A stretch of DNA of 45,377 bases, taken from the NCBI GenBank assembly GCA_022181065.1, contig BQMY01000127.1, positions 1 to 45,377 of the forward strand, read 5' to 3'. Shown here one piece after another: positions 17,219 to 26,457 of this stretch. Every line of letters starts with the position of its first letter. Positions within the stretch are counted from its first letter, which is position 1. The notes below the pieces were generated by a model that did not search any database, was not told the origin of the DNA, and saw nothing but the letters and a program-made list of their open reading frames with translations. The position numbers and the translations under genes are program-made. The DNA comes from Melioribacteraceae bacterium. GTDB lineage: Bacteria; Bacteroidota; Ignavibacteria; Ignavibacteriales; Melioribacteraceae.

Positions 17219-18354
17219 TTCTTCTTGATACCCCACCAATTATTGGAGAGCCGTGCCGTACCTAAAATAAGTTTTAATACACGCCAGGATGTATTTTCAA
17301 TGGTATAATCATCAGATATCCGTTTATATGCACCATTGACCTCATGTTCTTCAATAGTAATGGCAATCGAATCTAAAACTACCGAGGGATCGAACCCGGT
17401 AAGTACAATTGTTCCGGCATCCTGCGCTTCAGGTCTTTCCATCGACTCTCTCAATGAAATAGCTGGAAATGATAACATCGAAGACTCCTCACTAATTGTA
17501 CCACTATCAGATATAGCTGCAGTAGCATGCATTTGAAGATGGACATAATCGAAAAACCCGAAAGGTTTTAGAAACTGAATCTTTTCATTTATCTCAATTC
17601 CTTCAAGTTCTTCAAGTCTTTTTCTCGTTCTGGGATGAGTTGAAACTACTACCGGAAATCCATATTTTTCAGCAAGAAGGTTAAGAATAGTAACAATTTT
17701 TATCAGGTTTTCTTTGTTGTCAACATTCTCTTCACGATGGGTACTGACGATGAAATATTCTTTATCCTTCAGATTCAATTTTTTAAGGATGTTACTACTA
17801 TTTATTTTTTCCATATTCTCCAATAAAACTTCCTTCATAGGAGAACCTGTTAAATAGATTCTTCTATGCGGTAAGCCTTCACTTATCAGATGTCTTCTTG
17901 CGTGTTCGGTATAAACAAGGTTAAAATCCGCAACGTGATCAATAATTCTGCGATTGATTTCTTCCGGTACGTTAAAATCAAAGCACCTGTTTCCCGCCTC
18001 CATGTGATAGATCGGTATCCTCAATCTTTTCGCTATAATTCCGGATATACTGCTGTTAGTATCTCCAAGAATTAGCAAGGCGTCCGGTTTTTCTTTTATT
18101 AATACTTCTTCACTTTTACTTATAGTTTCGCCATAAACTTTACCAAGCGAGGAAGTATCAACCTCGAGGAAATAATCCGGCTTCCTTAAACCTAAATCTT
18201 CAAAAAATACTTCATTAAGTTCATAATCGTAATTTTGTCCGGTATGAATAATAACCTGGGTTACATGTTTATCAAGCAATTTGATTGTTGATGAAAGCCT
18301 GATAATTTCCGGACGAGTACCAATTATTGTGGCTACTTTAAAATTTGATTTCAT
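17215..18354 (-). CDS. capG: UDP-GlcNAc 2-epimerase-like enzyme, last step of UDP-L-FucNAc synthesis
   Basis: A 379-residue 2-epimerase of the CapG/FnlC/WbjD type. TIIGTRPEIIRL near the N-terminus, HTGQNYDYELNEVFF, ILGDTNS, YHMEAGNRCFD, VPEEINRR, STHREEN and SDSGTISEESS are all visible. It converts UDP-N-acetyl-L-pneumosamine to UDP-N-acetyl-L-fucosamine. Its position directly after capE-cupin-capF settles the assignment against WecB. The EAGNRCFD variant (rather than EAGLRS) is typical of this branch. Start ATG 18354, 13 nt after the capF stop. Confidence 0.9.
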   Translation of the reverse strand: MKSNFKVATIIGTRPEIIRLSSTIKLLDKHVTQVIIHTGQNYDYELNEVFFEDLGLRKPDYFLEVDTSSLGKVYGETISKSEEVLIKEKPDALLILGDTNSSISGIIAKRLRIPIYHMEAGNRCFDFNVPEEINRRIIDHVADFNLVYTEHARRHLISEGLPHRRIYLTGSPMKEVLLENMEKINSSNILKKLNLKDKEYFIVSTHREENVDNKENLIKIVTILNLLAEKYGFPVVVSTHPRTRKRLEELEGIEINEKIQFLKPFGFFDYVHLQMHATAAISDSGTISEESSMLSFPAISLRESMERPEAQDAGTIVLTGFDPSVVLDSIAITIEEHEVNGAYKRISDDYTIENTSWRVLKLILGTARLSNNWWGIKKK

Positions 18355-18367
18355 TTATTTTCCGGGA

Positions 18368-19486
18368 TTATACTTCTACAAAATATGTATCCGGGTCTTC
18401 CGGATTGAAAATTTCATTACTCCAAAACAATGTGATCATTTCTTCATCACCAATATTAGTTATATTGTGGGTATACCAGATTGGCATATCAATTGTTGTT
18501 GGATTTTCACCGTCCACCTCAAATTCAAACACTTCAGAAGTACCAATTTTCCTCATTCTAATGATCGCTTTTCCTTTAAGCACACAAAATCTTTCAATTT
18601 TTCTGCGGTGAAAATGATTTCCTCTGGTTATACCCGGCTTTGTAACTGAGTAGAAATTCTGTCCACCGGAATATTCCTTTATGTTTTCAACCAGAAAACC
18701 TCTGTTATCAACTCTCTTAATCAGTTTTACGGGATAATGCTCCTTCAAATCAAAATAGGAACGAAATGTGTTGAATAATGCTACATCAAGATCGGAAGAC
18801 AAGGCTGGAATGATATTTTCTCTCTGATAAAGCTTCCTGAAAGAAATCAGTTTATCAAGAATCTCGCTAACTTTAGCCGTTCCAATATGATCCACGAATA
18901 AAGGAGATTTCACATTACCATTTTCAATTGTATTGGCAATTACTTCTGTGAGCGTACCAACATCAATAAGATTGAGCTCTGCGTCCACCTGAATTTCTGG
19001 TGTTTCGCCTTTAACAATTTGATGGGAGAAAGTAGAGACAACGGAATTATAAAAAGGTCTGCCGAAAGGTCCGAATACGTTAGGGATAACCAGGCCGGTA
19101 AATTTAGCATTATTGCGGTTCGCCCATTTTTCAAGTAATTCTCTTCCTTCCCTTTTCGATTTGCCATAGATGTTATCACGCTCTTCCTGAGTTGAAGATG
19201 AAAAGACAATATGCGGGTAATTACCCGTTTCCTCAGTAGCGGTGATTAGCTTATTAACCAATTCCAGATTTACTTTATAGATTGTATCAGGGTCATTATG
19301 TCGGTTAAGAGCTGCCAAATGAACAATTGCATCACATTTAGAAACAAATTCCCTTAGCTGCTCAGGCTGCTCAAAAAATTCGTCTTTAAATTCAATTCTT
19401 TCAAATTTTTCAGTCTGCAACCCAAAGTAATTATATAAGTGAGTACCAATAAAACCGGGTTGTCCGGTGATTCCAACTTTTATCAT
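18368..19486 (-). CDS. capF: CapF: bifunctional SDR/cupin reductase of UDP-L-FucNAc pathway
   Basis: A 372-residue two-domain enzyme. Residues about 1-245 are a short-chain dehydrogenase with GITGQPGFIGTHL (4-16) and YGKSK as the catalytic Tyr-Lys pair. Residues about 255-372 are a cupin with GNHFH and a later YTH as metal ligands. In CapF/FnlB/WbjC the cupin domain epimerises and the SDR domain reduces the 4-keto sugar made by CapE, giving UDP-N-acetyl-L-pneumosamine. Both catalytic parts look intact. It lies 3 nt after the small cupin gene. Confidence 0.92.
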   Translation of the reverse strand: MIKVGITGQPGFIGTHLYNYFGLQTEKFERIEFKDEFFEQPEQLREFVSKCDAIVHLAALNRHNDPDTIYKVNLELVNKLITATEETGNYPHIVFSSSTQEERDNIYGKSKREGRELLEKWANRNNAKFTGLVIPNVFGPFGRPFYNSVVSTFSHQIVKGETPEIQVDAELNLIDVGTLTEVIANTIENGNVKSPLFVDHIGTAKVSEILDKLISFRKLYQRENIIPALSSDLDVALFNTFRSYFDLKEHYPVKLIKRVDNRGFLVENIKEYSGGQNFYSVTKPGITRGNHFHRRKIERFCVLKGKAIIRMRKIGTSEVFEFEVDGENPTTIDMPIWYTHNITNIGDEEMITLFWSNEIFNPEDPDTYFVEV

Positions 19487-19489
19487 CGA

Positions 19490-19930
19490 TTATCCTTTTT
19501 TATTCCAATTATACCATAGTGAAGAATCATACCTGAAATCATCCTCACTACTCTCCTCAAGTGTTGAAGAAGAAAAAATCAACAACTCCGCATCTTCCCC
19601 TGATGAAGTAAATCCGTTAGCAAAACCTCCCGGAATGAACAATGCGGTCTGTTCCTCAGCCGTCAGATGAAACACCGATTGTGGTAAATCCTTTGAAGGA
19701 TTCTCCCAATCATCAACCGCAACAAGAACAACTGTAAAACTACCCGAAAGCGGAAGAAATATTTTACACTCGTTTTTATGAGCCTGCCATGCTCTGACAA
19801 CGTTGGGAGCATTTTTAACAATATAAAAACGTCTGAAATCAACCAGATCAAGTTTGTTATTGAAACGTAATGTACCACGGGAGTCGGTAAAACTGCCGCC
19901 GGATATTATTCTTGGAGAAAGTTCACTCAC
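19490..19930 (-). CDS. Small cupin, WxcM/FdtA-like sugar isomerase or epimerase
   Basis: A 146-residue single cupin. It has SFTDSRGTLRF near the N-terminus, RAWQAHK with a His, and FIPGGFANGF, the pattern of dTDP-4-keto-6-deoxyhexose epimerases/isomerases (RmlC, FdtA and WxcM types). It sits inside the UDP-L-FucNAc set between capE and capF, although CapE and CapF already contain the needed epimerase functions, so its reaction is open. It may tune stereochemistry or handle a second 4-keto sugar. The start is GTG, overlapping the capE stop by one base (TAGTG); no nearby ATG exists. Confidence 0.75.
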   Translation of the reverse strand: MSELSPRIISGGSFTDSRGTLRFNNKLDLVDFRRFYIVKNAPNVVRAWQAHKNECKIFLPLSGSFTVVLVAVDDWENPSKDLPQSVFHLTAEEQTALFIPGGFANGFTSSGEDAELLIFSSSTLEESSEDDFRYDSSLWYNWNKKG

Positions 19931-20937
19931 TATAGTCCCAGATCTTCCCTTATAAAATCAAGCTTGAGCAATAGCTGCTTTGTTCCTTCAACATCCAAAC
20001 GTGTAGTATTATGCGAATTGTATTCTTCAATCTGGGATATTTTGCTCTCACCTTCAGAAAAATATAAACCATAATTAAGATCTCGGGTATCGGCCGGAAT
20101 CCTGTAATAGTTCTCGAGCTCAGTCGCCTTAGCCATCTCTTCCCTGTTTACAAGGGATTCGAACAATTTTTCACCATGTCTTGTTCCTATGATTTGCACA
20201 TCAACATTACTATTATATAATTCCTTAAGCGCTGTGGCAAGGTCAGCAATGGTTGACGCAGGCGATTTCTGCACAAAGATATCTCCCGGTTGTCCGTTTT
20301 CGTAAGCAAAAAGCACAAGGTCAACCGCATCATCCAAAGTCATCATAAATCTGGTCATTTCCGGATCAGTAATTGTGATTGGTTTCCCTGCCTTAATTTG
20401 CTGAACAAAGAGCGGAATTACCGAACCTCGTGATGCCATAACATTGCCATAACGTGTTCCACATAGCAAGGCATTACCGGCGTTTCTGCTCTTGGCTACC
20501 ATTACCTTTTCCATCAAAGCTTTTGACATACCCATTGCATTTATCGGATAAACCGCTTTGTCTGTACTTAAAACAACTATTTTTTTAACTCCATGTTGAA
20601 CAGCGGAATCAAGCACGTTTTCGGCTCCCATCACATTTGTGTGAACAGCCTGCATTGGAAAAAATTCGCATGAAGGAACCTGTTTTAAAGCCGCGGCATG
20701 AAATATATAATCTACTCCATGCATAACATTATCAACAGACCTTTTATCACGAACATCACCAAGATAAAACTTCAACTTGGTATTATTCAGCTCTTTTCGC
20801 ATGTCATCCTGTTTTTTTTCATCACGACTAAAGATGCGAACTTCACTAAATTTTTCATCTTTGAGAAATCTTCTCATTACCGCGTTACCAAATGAACCGG
20901 TACCGCCTGTAATCAATATAGTTGAGCCTTCAAACAT
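19930..20937 (-). CDS. capE: CapE/FnlA: UDP-GlcNAc 4,6-dehydratase/5-epimerase
   Basis: A 335-residue extended SDR that starts UDP-L-FucNAc synthesis by dehydrating and epimerising UDP-GlcNAc. Visible: ILITGGTGSFGNAVMRRFL (7-25) for NADP, FHAAALKQVPSCEFFPMQAV typical of this group, LSTDKAVYPINAMGMSK with the catalytic M-x-x-x-K variant (Met replaces Tyr), and TRYGNVMASRGSVIP. The Met variant is normal for CapE/PglF/FlaA1-type enzymes. A 127-nt gap upstream is the second-largest gap in the locus. Confidence 0.92.
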   Translation of the reverse strand: MFEGSTILITGGTGSFGNAVMRRFLKDEKFSEVRIFSRDEKKQDDMRKELNNTKLKFYLGDVRDKRSVDNVMHGVDYIFHAAALKQVPSCEFFPMQAVHTNVMGAENVLDSAVQHGVKKIVVLSTDKAVYPINAMGMSKALMEKVMVAKSRNAGNALLCGTRYGNVMASRGSVIPLFVQQIKAGKPITITDPEMTRFMMTLDDAVDLVLFAYENGQPGDIFVQKSPASTIADLATALKELYNSNVDVQIIGTRHGEKLFESLVNREEMAKATELENYYRIPADTRDLNYGLYFSEGESKISQIEEYNSHNTTRLDVEGTKQLLLKLDFIREDLGL

Positions 20938-21064
20938 TTTATACCTGAATAATTTCTAAACTTCTTAATAAATAATTTTAAGGGTTTAATGATCCCCAAT
21001 AACTGTACTTTTTTAATAACTGTGTATTCAATGATATTTCAAAAAAAGATTCAAAACTGATTAT
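20938..21064. promoter_or_regulatory. 127-nt gap upstream of capE; possible internal promoter
   Basis: No gene is present. The 9-bp direct repeat AATAACTGT occurs at 20998-21006 and 21015-21023, 17 bp apart. I see no clear TTG...TAnnTTTG pair and no terminator, so promoter activity is only suggested by the unusual spacing in an otherwise compact locus. Confidence 0.3.
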
Positions 21065-22123
21065 TTATTTGATATTAAGTGATCTTAGATATTCGTCCCA
21101 CTCACCAATATCTTTCCACGACTTTTCACTAACAGGAAAGACACCTATCCTTCCTTCGCGAGCACGTATCTTCTCTATCAATTCTGTGATATGGAAAAAT
21201 TCATTGGCGGGTATTTCTTTTAACAGATGCGGTTCTAGTATGTACATTCCGGAATTAATCTTAAATGTTAGCTCTGGCTTTTCAGTAAGCTTAATTAGCC
21301 TTCCCTCCTCCCCGGTCTCAATTGTGCCGTAAGGAATTGGATAGTGTTTTAGAGCCGCGACAATTGTTAATTCATTTTTATGTTCTCGATGATATTTGTA
21401 AATTTCACTATAATCTTCTTCAATTAATATATCACAATTAGAGATAAAAAATGTTTTATCGATCCTGCCATTCAGCATAAAAAGACTACCTGCGGTTCCC
21501 AGTGGTTTGTCTTCTTCAAAATATTTTATTTGATAATCATTGTTCCCAAGGGACTCGAAATACTGCCTGATCATTTCAGATTTATAATTAACTGATAAAT
21601 AAAAATCAGTGCAGCCTGATGAAACGAACCGATCCATTATATTTTCAAGAATAGTTTTGTTTCCGATGGGTATTAGAGGTTTTGGAAGAACATTTGTTAA
21701 TGGTTTAAGGCGTGAACCTTTTCCACCGGCCATTATAATAACCGGTAATTTCAGATTATGTTCTACCCGTTTCTCTTCGTACGGGAACATATCTTCCCAA
21801 AAATAGACTTCTACCAGATTTTCATCCATGTCGAGTACAGGCATGCATTCTGTTCTAAATTTGAACATTTTTGCTTTAATTGATTCAATAGATTCATCGG
21901 AACGACACACTTTCGTTTCAGTCCTCAGAATTTTTGTCACTTTCGTATCAAGTGGAAAATTTTTAATTATCGCCCGCTGAAGATCACCGACACTGAGAAG
22001 ATTGACATATTTTTCCCTGTCAAAAACCAGCAAAAGTCTTCTTTGCAAATCATCCATTTTTTTAAGAGCATCAAGAATGGTAGAATTAGCCGGAACAACT
22101 ATTTTTTCGATTTTTTTTTGCAT
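21065..22123 (-). CDS. CBS-domain sugar nucleotidyltransferase (PtmE-like)
   Basis: A 352-residue protein. Residues about 1-118 form two CBS repeats (regulatory adenosyl-binding modules); residues about 125-352 are a nucleotidyltransferase with PVIIMAGGKGSRLKPLT and LPKPLIPIGNKTILENI, the GTP/NTP-binding signature. This combination matches PtmE, the glucosamine-1-phosphate guanylyltransferase of Campylobacter legionaminic acid synthesis. It probably supplies a GDP-amino sugar to the LegB-like enzyme two genes upstream. ATG at 22123 begins MQKKIEK and lies 1 nt after the previous stop; TTG at 22132 is a weaker start. Confidence 0.85.
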   Translation of the reverse strand: MQKKIEKIVVPANSTILDALKKMDDLQRRLLLVFDREKYVNLLSVGDLQRAIIKNFPLDTKVTKILRTETKVCRSDESIESIKAKMFKFRTECMPVLDMDENLVEVYFWEDMFPYEEKRVEHNLKLPVIIMAGGKGSRLKPLTNVLPKPLIPIGNKTILENIMDRFVSSGCTDFYLSVNYKSEMIRQYFESLGNNDYQIKYFEEDKPLGTAGSLFMLNGRIDKTFFISNCDILIEEDYSEIYKYHREHKNELTIVAALKHYPIPYGTIETGEEGRLIKLTEKPELTFKINSGMYILEPHLLKEIPANEFFHITELIEKIRAREGRIGVFPVSEKSWKDIGEWDEYLRSLNIK

Positions 22124-22124
22124 A

Positions 22125-22964
22125 TCAACCAAGAATTATTCTCATGCCTTCTTCAAGACTTATTTTAGGTTCCCAGGACAACATTTTTTTTGCCTTTGAA
22201 GTGTTGGCTACTACATCCATAATCTCGTTTGGACGTTGTTCATTTGAAAACTCAACATTGATTTTTTCACCAAGATTCTGATTAATGATTTCAATAAGTT
22301 CTGATATGGAGTAGCTTTTCCCGAAACCTATGTTGAAAATTTCAGGCTGCTTAAAACTGTTTTCAATAGCGGCCTTAAATGCTTCACAAACATCAATCAC
22401 ATTTATAAAATCACGCCTGGGTCTTGGATCTTTTAACCTGACATTTTTTTGATTTATTTGTTCAAGAATTGTTGGGATAAGAAAGCTGCCTTTCTGACCC
22501 TTGCCATATAGATTAAATAACCGAAGAATAATACTTTCAACTCCAAAGTCTCTGGAATATGACAGGATTAAATCTTCTGAAGTTTTTTTTGACTGTGTGT
22601 AAGGACTATGTGGTAAAACCGGATGATTTTCATCAATCGGCAAATGTTCCGGTTGACCATACAAATAGGTACTGGAAAAAACGATTTTACATCTATTTAT
22701 CCTACAATATTCCAGTACACTTAATGTAGTATCGATATTGTTCTTAAAAAAATTGAAAGGATTATTAAAAGAATCCGGTATGAATGTATTTGCGGCAAGA
22801 TGAATTATTACATCGAGCTTGATATTCGAGGGTACAAATCCCGGCTTACTAATATCCACCCCTTCGGATTTATCAAAACCGAAAACTTTATAACCGCTAT
22901 TTTCAAGTAAATTTGAAAGATTACGCCCAATAAATCCGCCGCTACCTGTAATACCAATATTCAT
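22125..22964 (-). CDS. NAD(P)-dependent SDR, probable nucleotide-4-keto-sugar reductase
   Basis: A 279-residue extended SDR with NIGITGSGGFIGRNL at the N-terminus, FSSTYLYG and YTQSKK as the Ser and Tyr-Lys catalytic elements, and RRDFINVIDV later. It is shorter than most epimerases and resembles 4-ketoreductases. Between a LegB-like 4,6-dehydratase and a PtmE-like nucleotidyltransferase, reduction of a GDP-4-keto-6-deoxy-amino sugar is the likeliest job (inference). I use ATG 22964, 8 nt after the preceding stop; a GTG at 22973 would add three residues. Confidence 0.8.
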   Translation of the reverse strand: MNIGITGSGGFIGRNLSNLLENSGYKVFGFDKSEGVDISKPGFVPSNIKLDVIIHLAANTFIPDSFNNPFNFFKNNIDTTLSVLEYCRINRCKIVFSSTYLYGQPEHLPIDENHPVLPHSPYTQSKKTSEDLILSYSRDFGVESIILRLFNLYGKGQKGSFLIPTILEQINQKNVRLKDPRPRRDFINVIDVCEAFKAAIENSFKQPEIFNIGFGKSYSISELIEIINQNLGEKINVEFSNEQRPNEIMDVVANTSKAKKMLSWEPKISLEEGMRIILG

Positions 22965-22972
22965 ATAACTCA

Positions 22973-23962
22973 CTATAGATTGTAGATATTTGCTTTATAT
23001 TTTACAAGGTTTTCTTTATTTGTAAACCAACTGATCGTTTCTGTCAACCCCGCTTCTATATCATACTCTGTCTTGAAATCAGTTAATTCCTTAATCAGGG
23101 AATTATCTCCCCATAATCTGAACACCTCTGATTTTCCCGGTCTGATTCGCTGTTCTTCGGTTATAAATTCAACATCCGAATCCATAATTTTTTTAATAAG
23201 TTCAAGAGTATCCCGCATACTAATTTCAAAATTAGACGCCACGTTAATTTCCTTACCAACCGTATCATCACTCTCCGCGAGAGCTACGAATCCGCGGCAA
23301 GTATCTTTTACAAAATTAAAATCCCTTGTGGGTGACAAATCACCAAGTTTGATCTGTTTCATCCCTGAAGCTATCTGAGTAACAATTGTCGGAATTATCG
23401 CTCTGGCAGATTGTCTGGGTCCATAAGTGTTAAAAGGTCTCGCTATTGTAACAGGTAATTCGAAAGCATTGAAAAAACTCATCGCCATCATATCCGCCCC
23501 AATCTTACTCGCGCTATAAGGTGACTGGGGTTGCTTGGGATGCTTCTCATCAATCGGAACATATTGAGCTGTACCATAAACCTCGGAAGTGGATGTATGA
23601 ATTACCCTTATTCCACCAAGCTCTTTTGCCGCCTGACAAATATTCAAAGTTCCCTTAACGTTTGTATCGACATAACTATCAGGAGCCACATACGAATATG
23701 GTATCGCAATCAATGCCGCCAGATGAAATACCAAATCAGAGCCAATAAGCAACTCTTTACAAAAATGTGGGTCTCTCACATCACCACTAACTACTTCAAG
23801 ATTTTCATTTTCAATTCCTTCAAGCCACCCCCAGTAATTAAAAGAATTGTACTGTGACAACGCCTTTACTTTACATCCTTTTTCCAATAAAAGTTCTGTC
23901 AGGTGGGACCCTATAAATCCATCCGCCCCTGTAACCACAATATTTTTATTTTTCAAATCCAT
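22973..23962 (-). CDS. LegB-like nucleotide-GlcNAc 4,6-dehydratase
   Basis: A 329-residue extended SDR. Near the N-terminus it has NIVVTGADGFIGSHLTELL followed by QYNSFNYWGWLE, a block I recognise from LegB-type dehydratases. HTSTSEVYGTAQ, YSASK and RPFNTYGPRQS complete the pattern. LegB converts GDP-GlcNAc to its 4-keto-6-deoxy form; related enzymes take UDP- or GDP-sugars. A PtmE-like nucleotidyltransferase nearby favours the GDP sugar. No NeuB-like synthase or hydrolysing 2-epimerase is present, so the end product is probably not legionaminic acid. Confidence 0.85.
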   Translation of the reverse strand: MDLKNKNIVVTGADGFIGSHLTELLLEKGCKVKALSQYNSFNYWGWLEGIENENLEVVSGDVRDPHFCKELLIGSDLVFHLAALIAIPYSYVAPDSYVDTNVKGTLNICQAAKELGGIRVIHTSTSEVYGTAQYVPIDEKHPKQPQSPYSASKIGADMMAMSFFNAFELPVTIARPFNTYGPRQSARAIIPTIVTQIASGMKQIKLGDLSPTRDFNFVKDTCRGFVALAESDDTVGKEINVASNFEISMRDTLELIKKIMDSDVEFITEEQRIRPGKSEVFRLWGDNSLIKELTDFKTEYDIEAGLTETISWFTNKENLVKYKANIYNL

Positions 23963-25153
23963 TTAAACTATCTTCTTATAAATTTTTATTATGTTATCTA
24001 AAATAAATTTGTTGTTCCATTTTTTAATTGCATGCTGATAAGCTTTCTCAGCAATTAACGTCCGTTCAGCTTGATTTTCCAACAATCTCGCAACCTCATT
24101 GGTCATTGCATCAACATTACCCTGCTCAACAAGGATTATGTTATCTCCCTCCTTATTAATCTGGGGAATTCCTCCGGTAATATAAGAAACTACCGGGATT
24201 TTTCTAAACATACATTCCATAATGGTGCTGGGTAAAGTGTCATTATACGTTGGCAATAAATAAACTTTAGATTTGTTTAAAATATTAAAAACATCTTCCT
24301 GAGTCTTAAGAAATCCCATAAACCTGATGTTTTTTTTGCAGCCCAGATCCGTTGCCAGTTTAATCAGTTTCTCATAATAACTTTCGGTATAGAGCCCGAT
24401 GACCGCCGCGGAAAGATCATTGTTCGTTTTAGACAATCTGGAAACAATTTCTATGAAATCTTCAATCCCCTTTTCTTTGGTGACACGTGAAAAGAAGATT
24501 AAATCATATTCCTTCTCTATGTTTTCATCCAGTAAGGATATCTCATCAGGGGCGTTAACAAAATATTCATGCCAATGAATTATTGCCTCACTATTCTGAT
24601 TCTTTATTTTATTAACCATTGCATCAGTTCTTACTCCAAAATGTTTCACTTTTGAAATAATCTGATTTTCATACTCAATCCTTTTTTCCAAAACATGACT
24701 GATTGCCCCTTCAGGTCTCTTCAGAAATCCCTGAATTGTAAGAATAACAGGATATTTGTTCACCAAATCAAGTATGGAAGTAGAATAATAGTCATTTTCA
24801 GCACCATGGAGATGGATAATATCGGGATTGATTTTATCCACCAATTTTGCAATAGTTCTACGATTGAAATAAAACCTGGTTAGAACATCAAATCGAAATT
24901 TATCCGGCCAATGCCTTCCCAAAAATGGTATCCCGGGATTAAAAAAGTAAAAATTAACTCTGCCGATAGAGAACCTTCTTACGCCTTTTATCCAGCGATG
25001 AGGAGAAATAACATGAAGTTCTATATCATTACGTTTCGAAGCCTCATCAATTCCCAATGAAATCCACGGGGCAAACTCATTAATCTTTTTCGAAATACCA
25101 AGTTTCTGCTGTATCAGATCATTAGTGAAATGACAAATCCAAACTATTTTCAT
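23963..25153 (-). CDS. GT4 family glycosyltransferase
   Basis: A 396-residue GT-B enzyme. It has IVWICHF at the start, DIIHLHGAENDYYS, FFSRVTKEKGIEDF, RFMGFLKTQEDV, and the donor motif DTLPSTIMECMFRKIPVVS, where Asp replaces the first Glu of E-x7-E. Adds a sugar to the lipid-linked repeat on the cytoplasmic face; donor unknown. Its ATG overlaps the Wzy stop (ATGA), and its own stop adjoins the LegB-like start, so all three are likely co-translated. Confidence 0.86.
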   Translation of the reverse strand: MKIVWICHFTNDLIQQKLGISKKINEFAPWISLGIDEASKRNDIELHVISPHRWIKGVRRFSIGRVNFYFFNPGIPFLGRHWPDKFRFDVLTRFYFNRRTIAKLVDKINPDIIHLHGAENDYYSTSILDLVNKYPVILTIQGFLKRPEGAISHVLEKRIEYENQIISKVKHFGVRTDAMVNKIKNQNSEAIIHWHEYFVNAPDEISLLDENIEKEYDLIFFSRVTKEKGIEDFIEIVSRLSKTNNDLSAAVIGLYTESYYEKLIKLATDLGCKKNIRFMGFLKTQEDVFNILNKSKVYLLPTYNDTLPSTIMECMFRKIPVVSYITGGIPQINKEGDNIILVEQGNVDAMTNEVARLLENQAERTLIAEKAYQHAIKKWNNKFILDNIIKIYKKIV

Positions 25154-26457
25154 TCTTTATGTTCCCGGATAGCTACTCTCAAATGTTCGGTAAGAATTAT
25201 ACCGGCAAATCCAAGTCCAAAAAAGAAAGGTTTCTCAAATATAGAATTACCAAAACCAACCAGCATAAGTCCAAAAACTCCAACTAAAGCAAAAACTGGT
25301 GGAGCATTTGTCCAAATCCCCCATATTCGGTAACTTTTATATATTGAGTAAAAGAAAATGAAAAAACCAATAAATCCATATCGGTTAAGAAATTTTGTAG
25401 TTCCGTTCGTTCTTCGAGTTAAATAATCTCCCAGGGAACGATTTGCCAATTCCGTCTCATCTTTATAAAAGCCCTTGCCAAAAAACGGGTGATTAAAAAG
25501 ATCATTAATGTCGAGAATTGCGTTTACGAGCCGCGTTCGCTTGGCATATCTGATATCACTGGAATTTAGGTCTGTTACCTTTTGTCCAATTTCTTCACCA
25601 AAAGCTTCAATGTTAAAAAATGCGTAAAGGAAAATTAAAACTGATATAGGCAACAAAAGAATCTTTTTCGCACCTCTCTCCAGTAAAACCGCAGCTCCAC
25701 CCAGCATACCAAGCACAACAAATCCACCGGTAGAATAACTGGTGAACATAGCAAACATAAATACCAGATTTCTTTTGTTGAACGCTTTTTTCTCCCTAAG
25801 GTAATTAAGAGTAAACGCTATTACCAAATACGGCGCGAAGACGGATGGCTCAGTAAAGGGACCGGAATTACGTATGAATAGTCTTGCAATGCCGGAATCA
25901 TTTATAAATACCCCATGATTAAACGTGAATAATATCATGTGAGGAGCGGGGCGGGCATACTTAATTTCATAAAGATAAAAGTCGAATAATGGTGCCACAT
26001 TTAGAATTAAAAATCTGTAAAATGGTGGAAATAGAACTATAAGAACCCACATTATGATGCTGATTACCGCAAGAAAATAGATGACATCTATAAATGCTTT
26101 GAAAAAATCCTTTCCTATAATCGATATTATAAAAAAAGCAGTAAATATCCTTGTAATCAGACTCATCATTGAACCAATGGCAAAATTCATGTACCACAAC
26201 GACTGCCCAATCAAAACCAGAATAATCAGTATTACAAAAGTTTCAAATTGACTTTGGATTTTTTTGTTTTTCGTGATAAAAGTTATTGCCGCTATAACAA
26301 ATGTGACGAACAAGATAACATTACCAAGAAACATATTGATATTTGAGATAGCTATAAGCCAAAATGTCCAAAAATATGAACTTCTCGAAATTTCCCTGTT
26401 AAAATCAAAAGGACTCTCTTCGTCATGTAAATATTTTGATAAGGTGTTAGAGTTCAT
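25150..26457 (-). CDS. wzy: O-antigen/capsule polymerase (Wzy-like)
   Basis: A 435-residue integral membrane protein with roughly 10-12 hydrophobic segments and a large hydrophilic loop in the middle (RNSGPFTEPSVFAPYL lies just before a membrane segment, and a charged loop with FGKGFYKDE follows later). This is the O-antigen ligase/polymerase (Wzy_C) plan. It should join repeat units on the periplasmic face. The FTEPSVFAPYL type motif is common in this family. ATG at 26457 is preferred over TTG at 26472; it overlaps the upstream glycosyltransferase end by 11 nt. Confidence 0.82.
   Translation of the reverse strand: MNSNTLSKYLHDEESPFDFNREISRSSYFWTFWLIAISNINMFLGNVILFVTFVIAAITFITKNKKIQSQFETFVILIILVLIGQSLWYMNFAIGSMMSLITRIFTAFFIISIIGKDFFKAFIDVIYFLAVISIIMWVLIVLFPPFYRFLILNVAPLFDFYLYEIKYARPAPHMILFTFNHGVFINDSGIARLFIRNSGPFTEPSVFAPYLVIAFTLNYLREKKAFNKRNLVFMFAMFTSYSTGGFVVLGMLGGAAVLLERGAKKILLLPISVLIFLYAFFNIEAFGEEIGQKVTDLNSSDIRYAKRTRLVNAILDINDLFNHPFFGKGFYKDETELANRSLGDYLTRRTNGTTKFLNRYGFIGFFIFFYSIYKSYRIWGIWTNAPPVFALVGVFGLMLVGFGNSIFEKPFFFGLGFAGIILTEHLRVAIREHKE

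Noticed and set aside
21065-23962. Legionaminic acid pathway
   Set aside because: PtmE- and LegB-like genes are present, but no NeuB-like synthase, hydrolysing 2-epimerase or LegH-type acetyltransferase is visible, so the pathway is not complete in the window.
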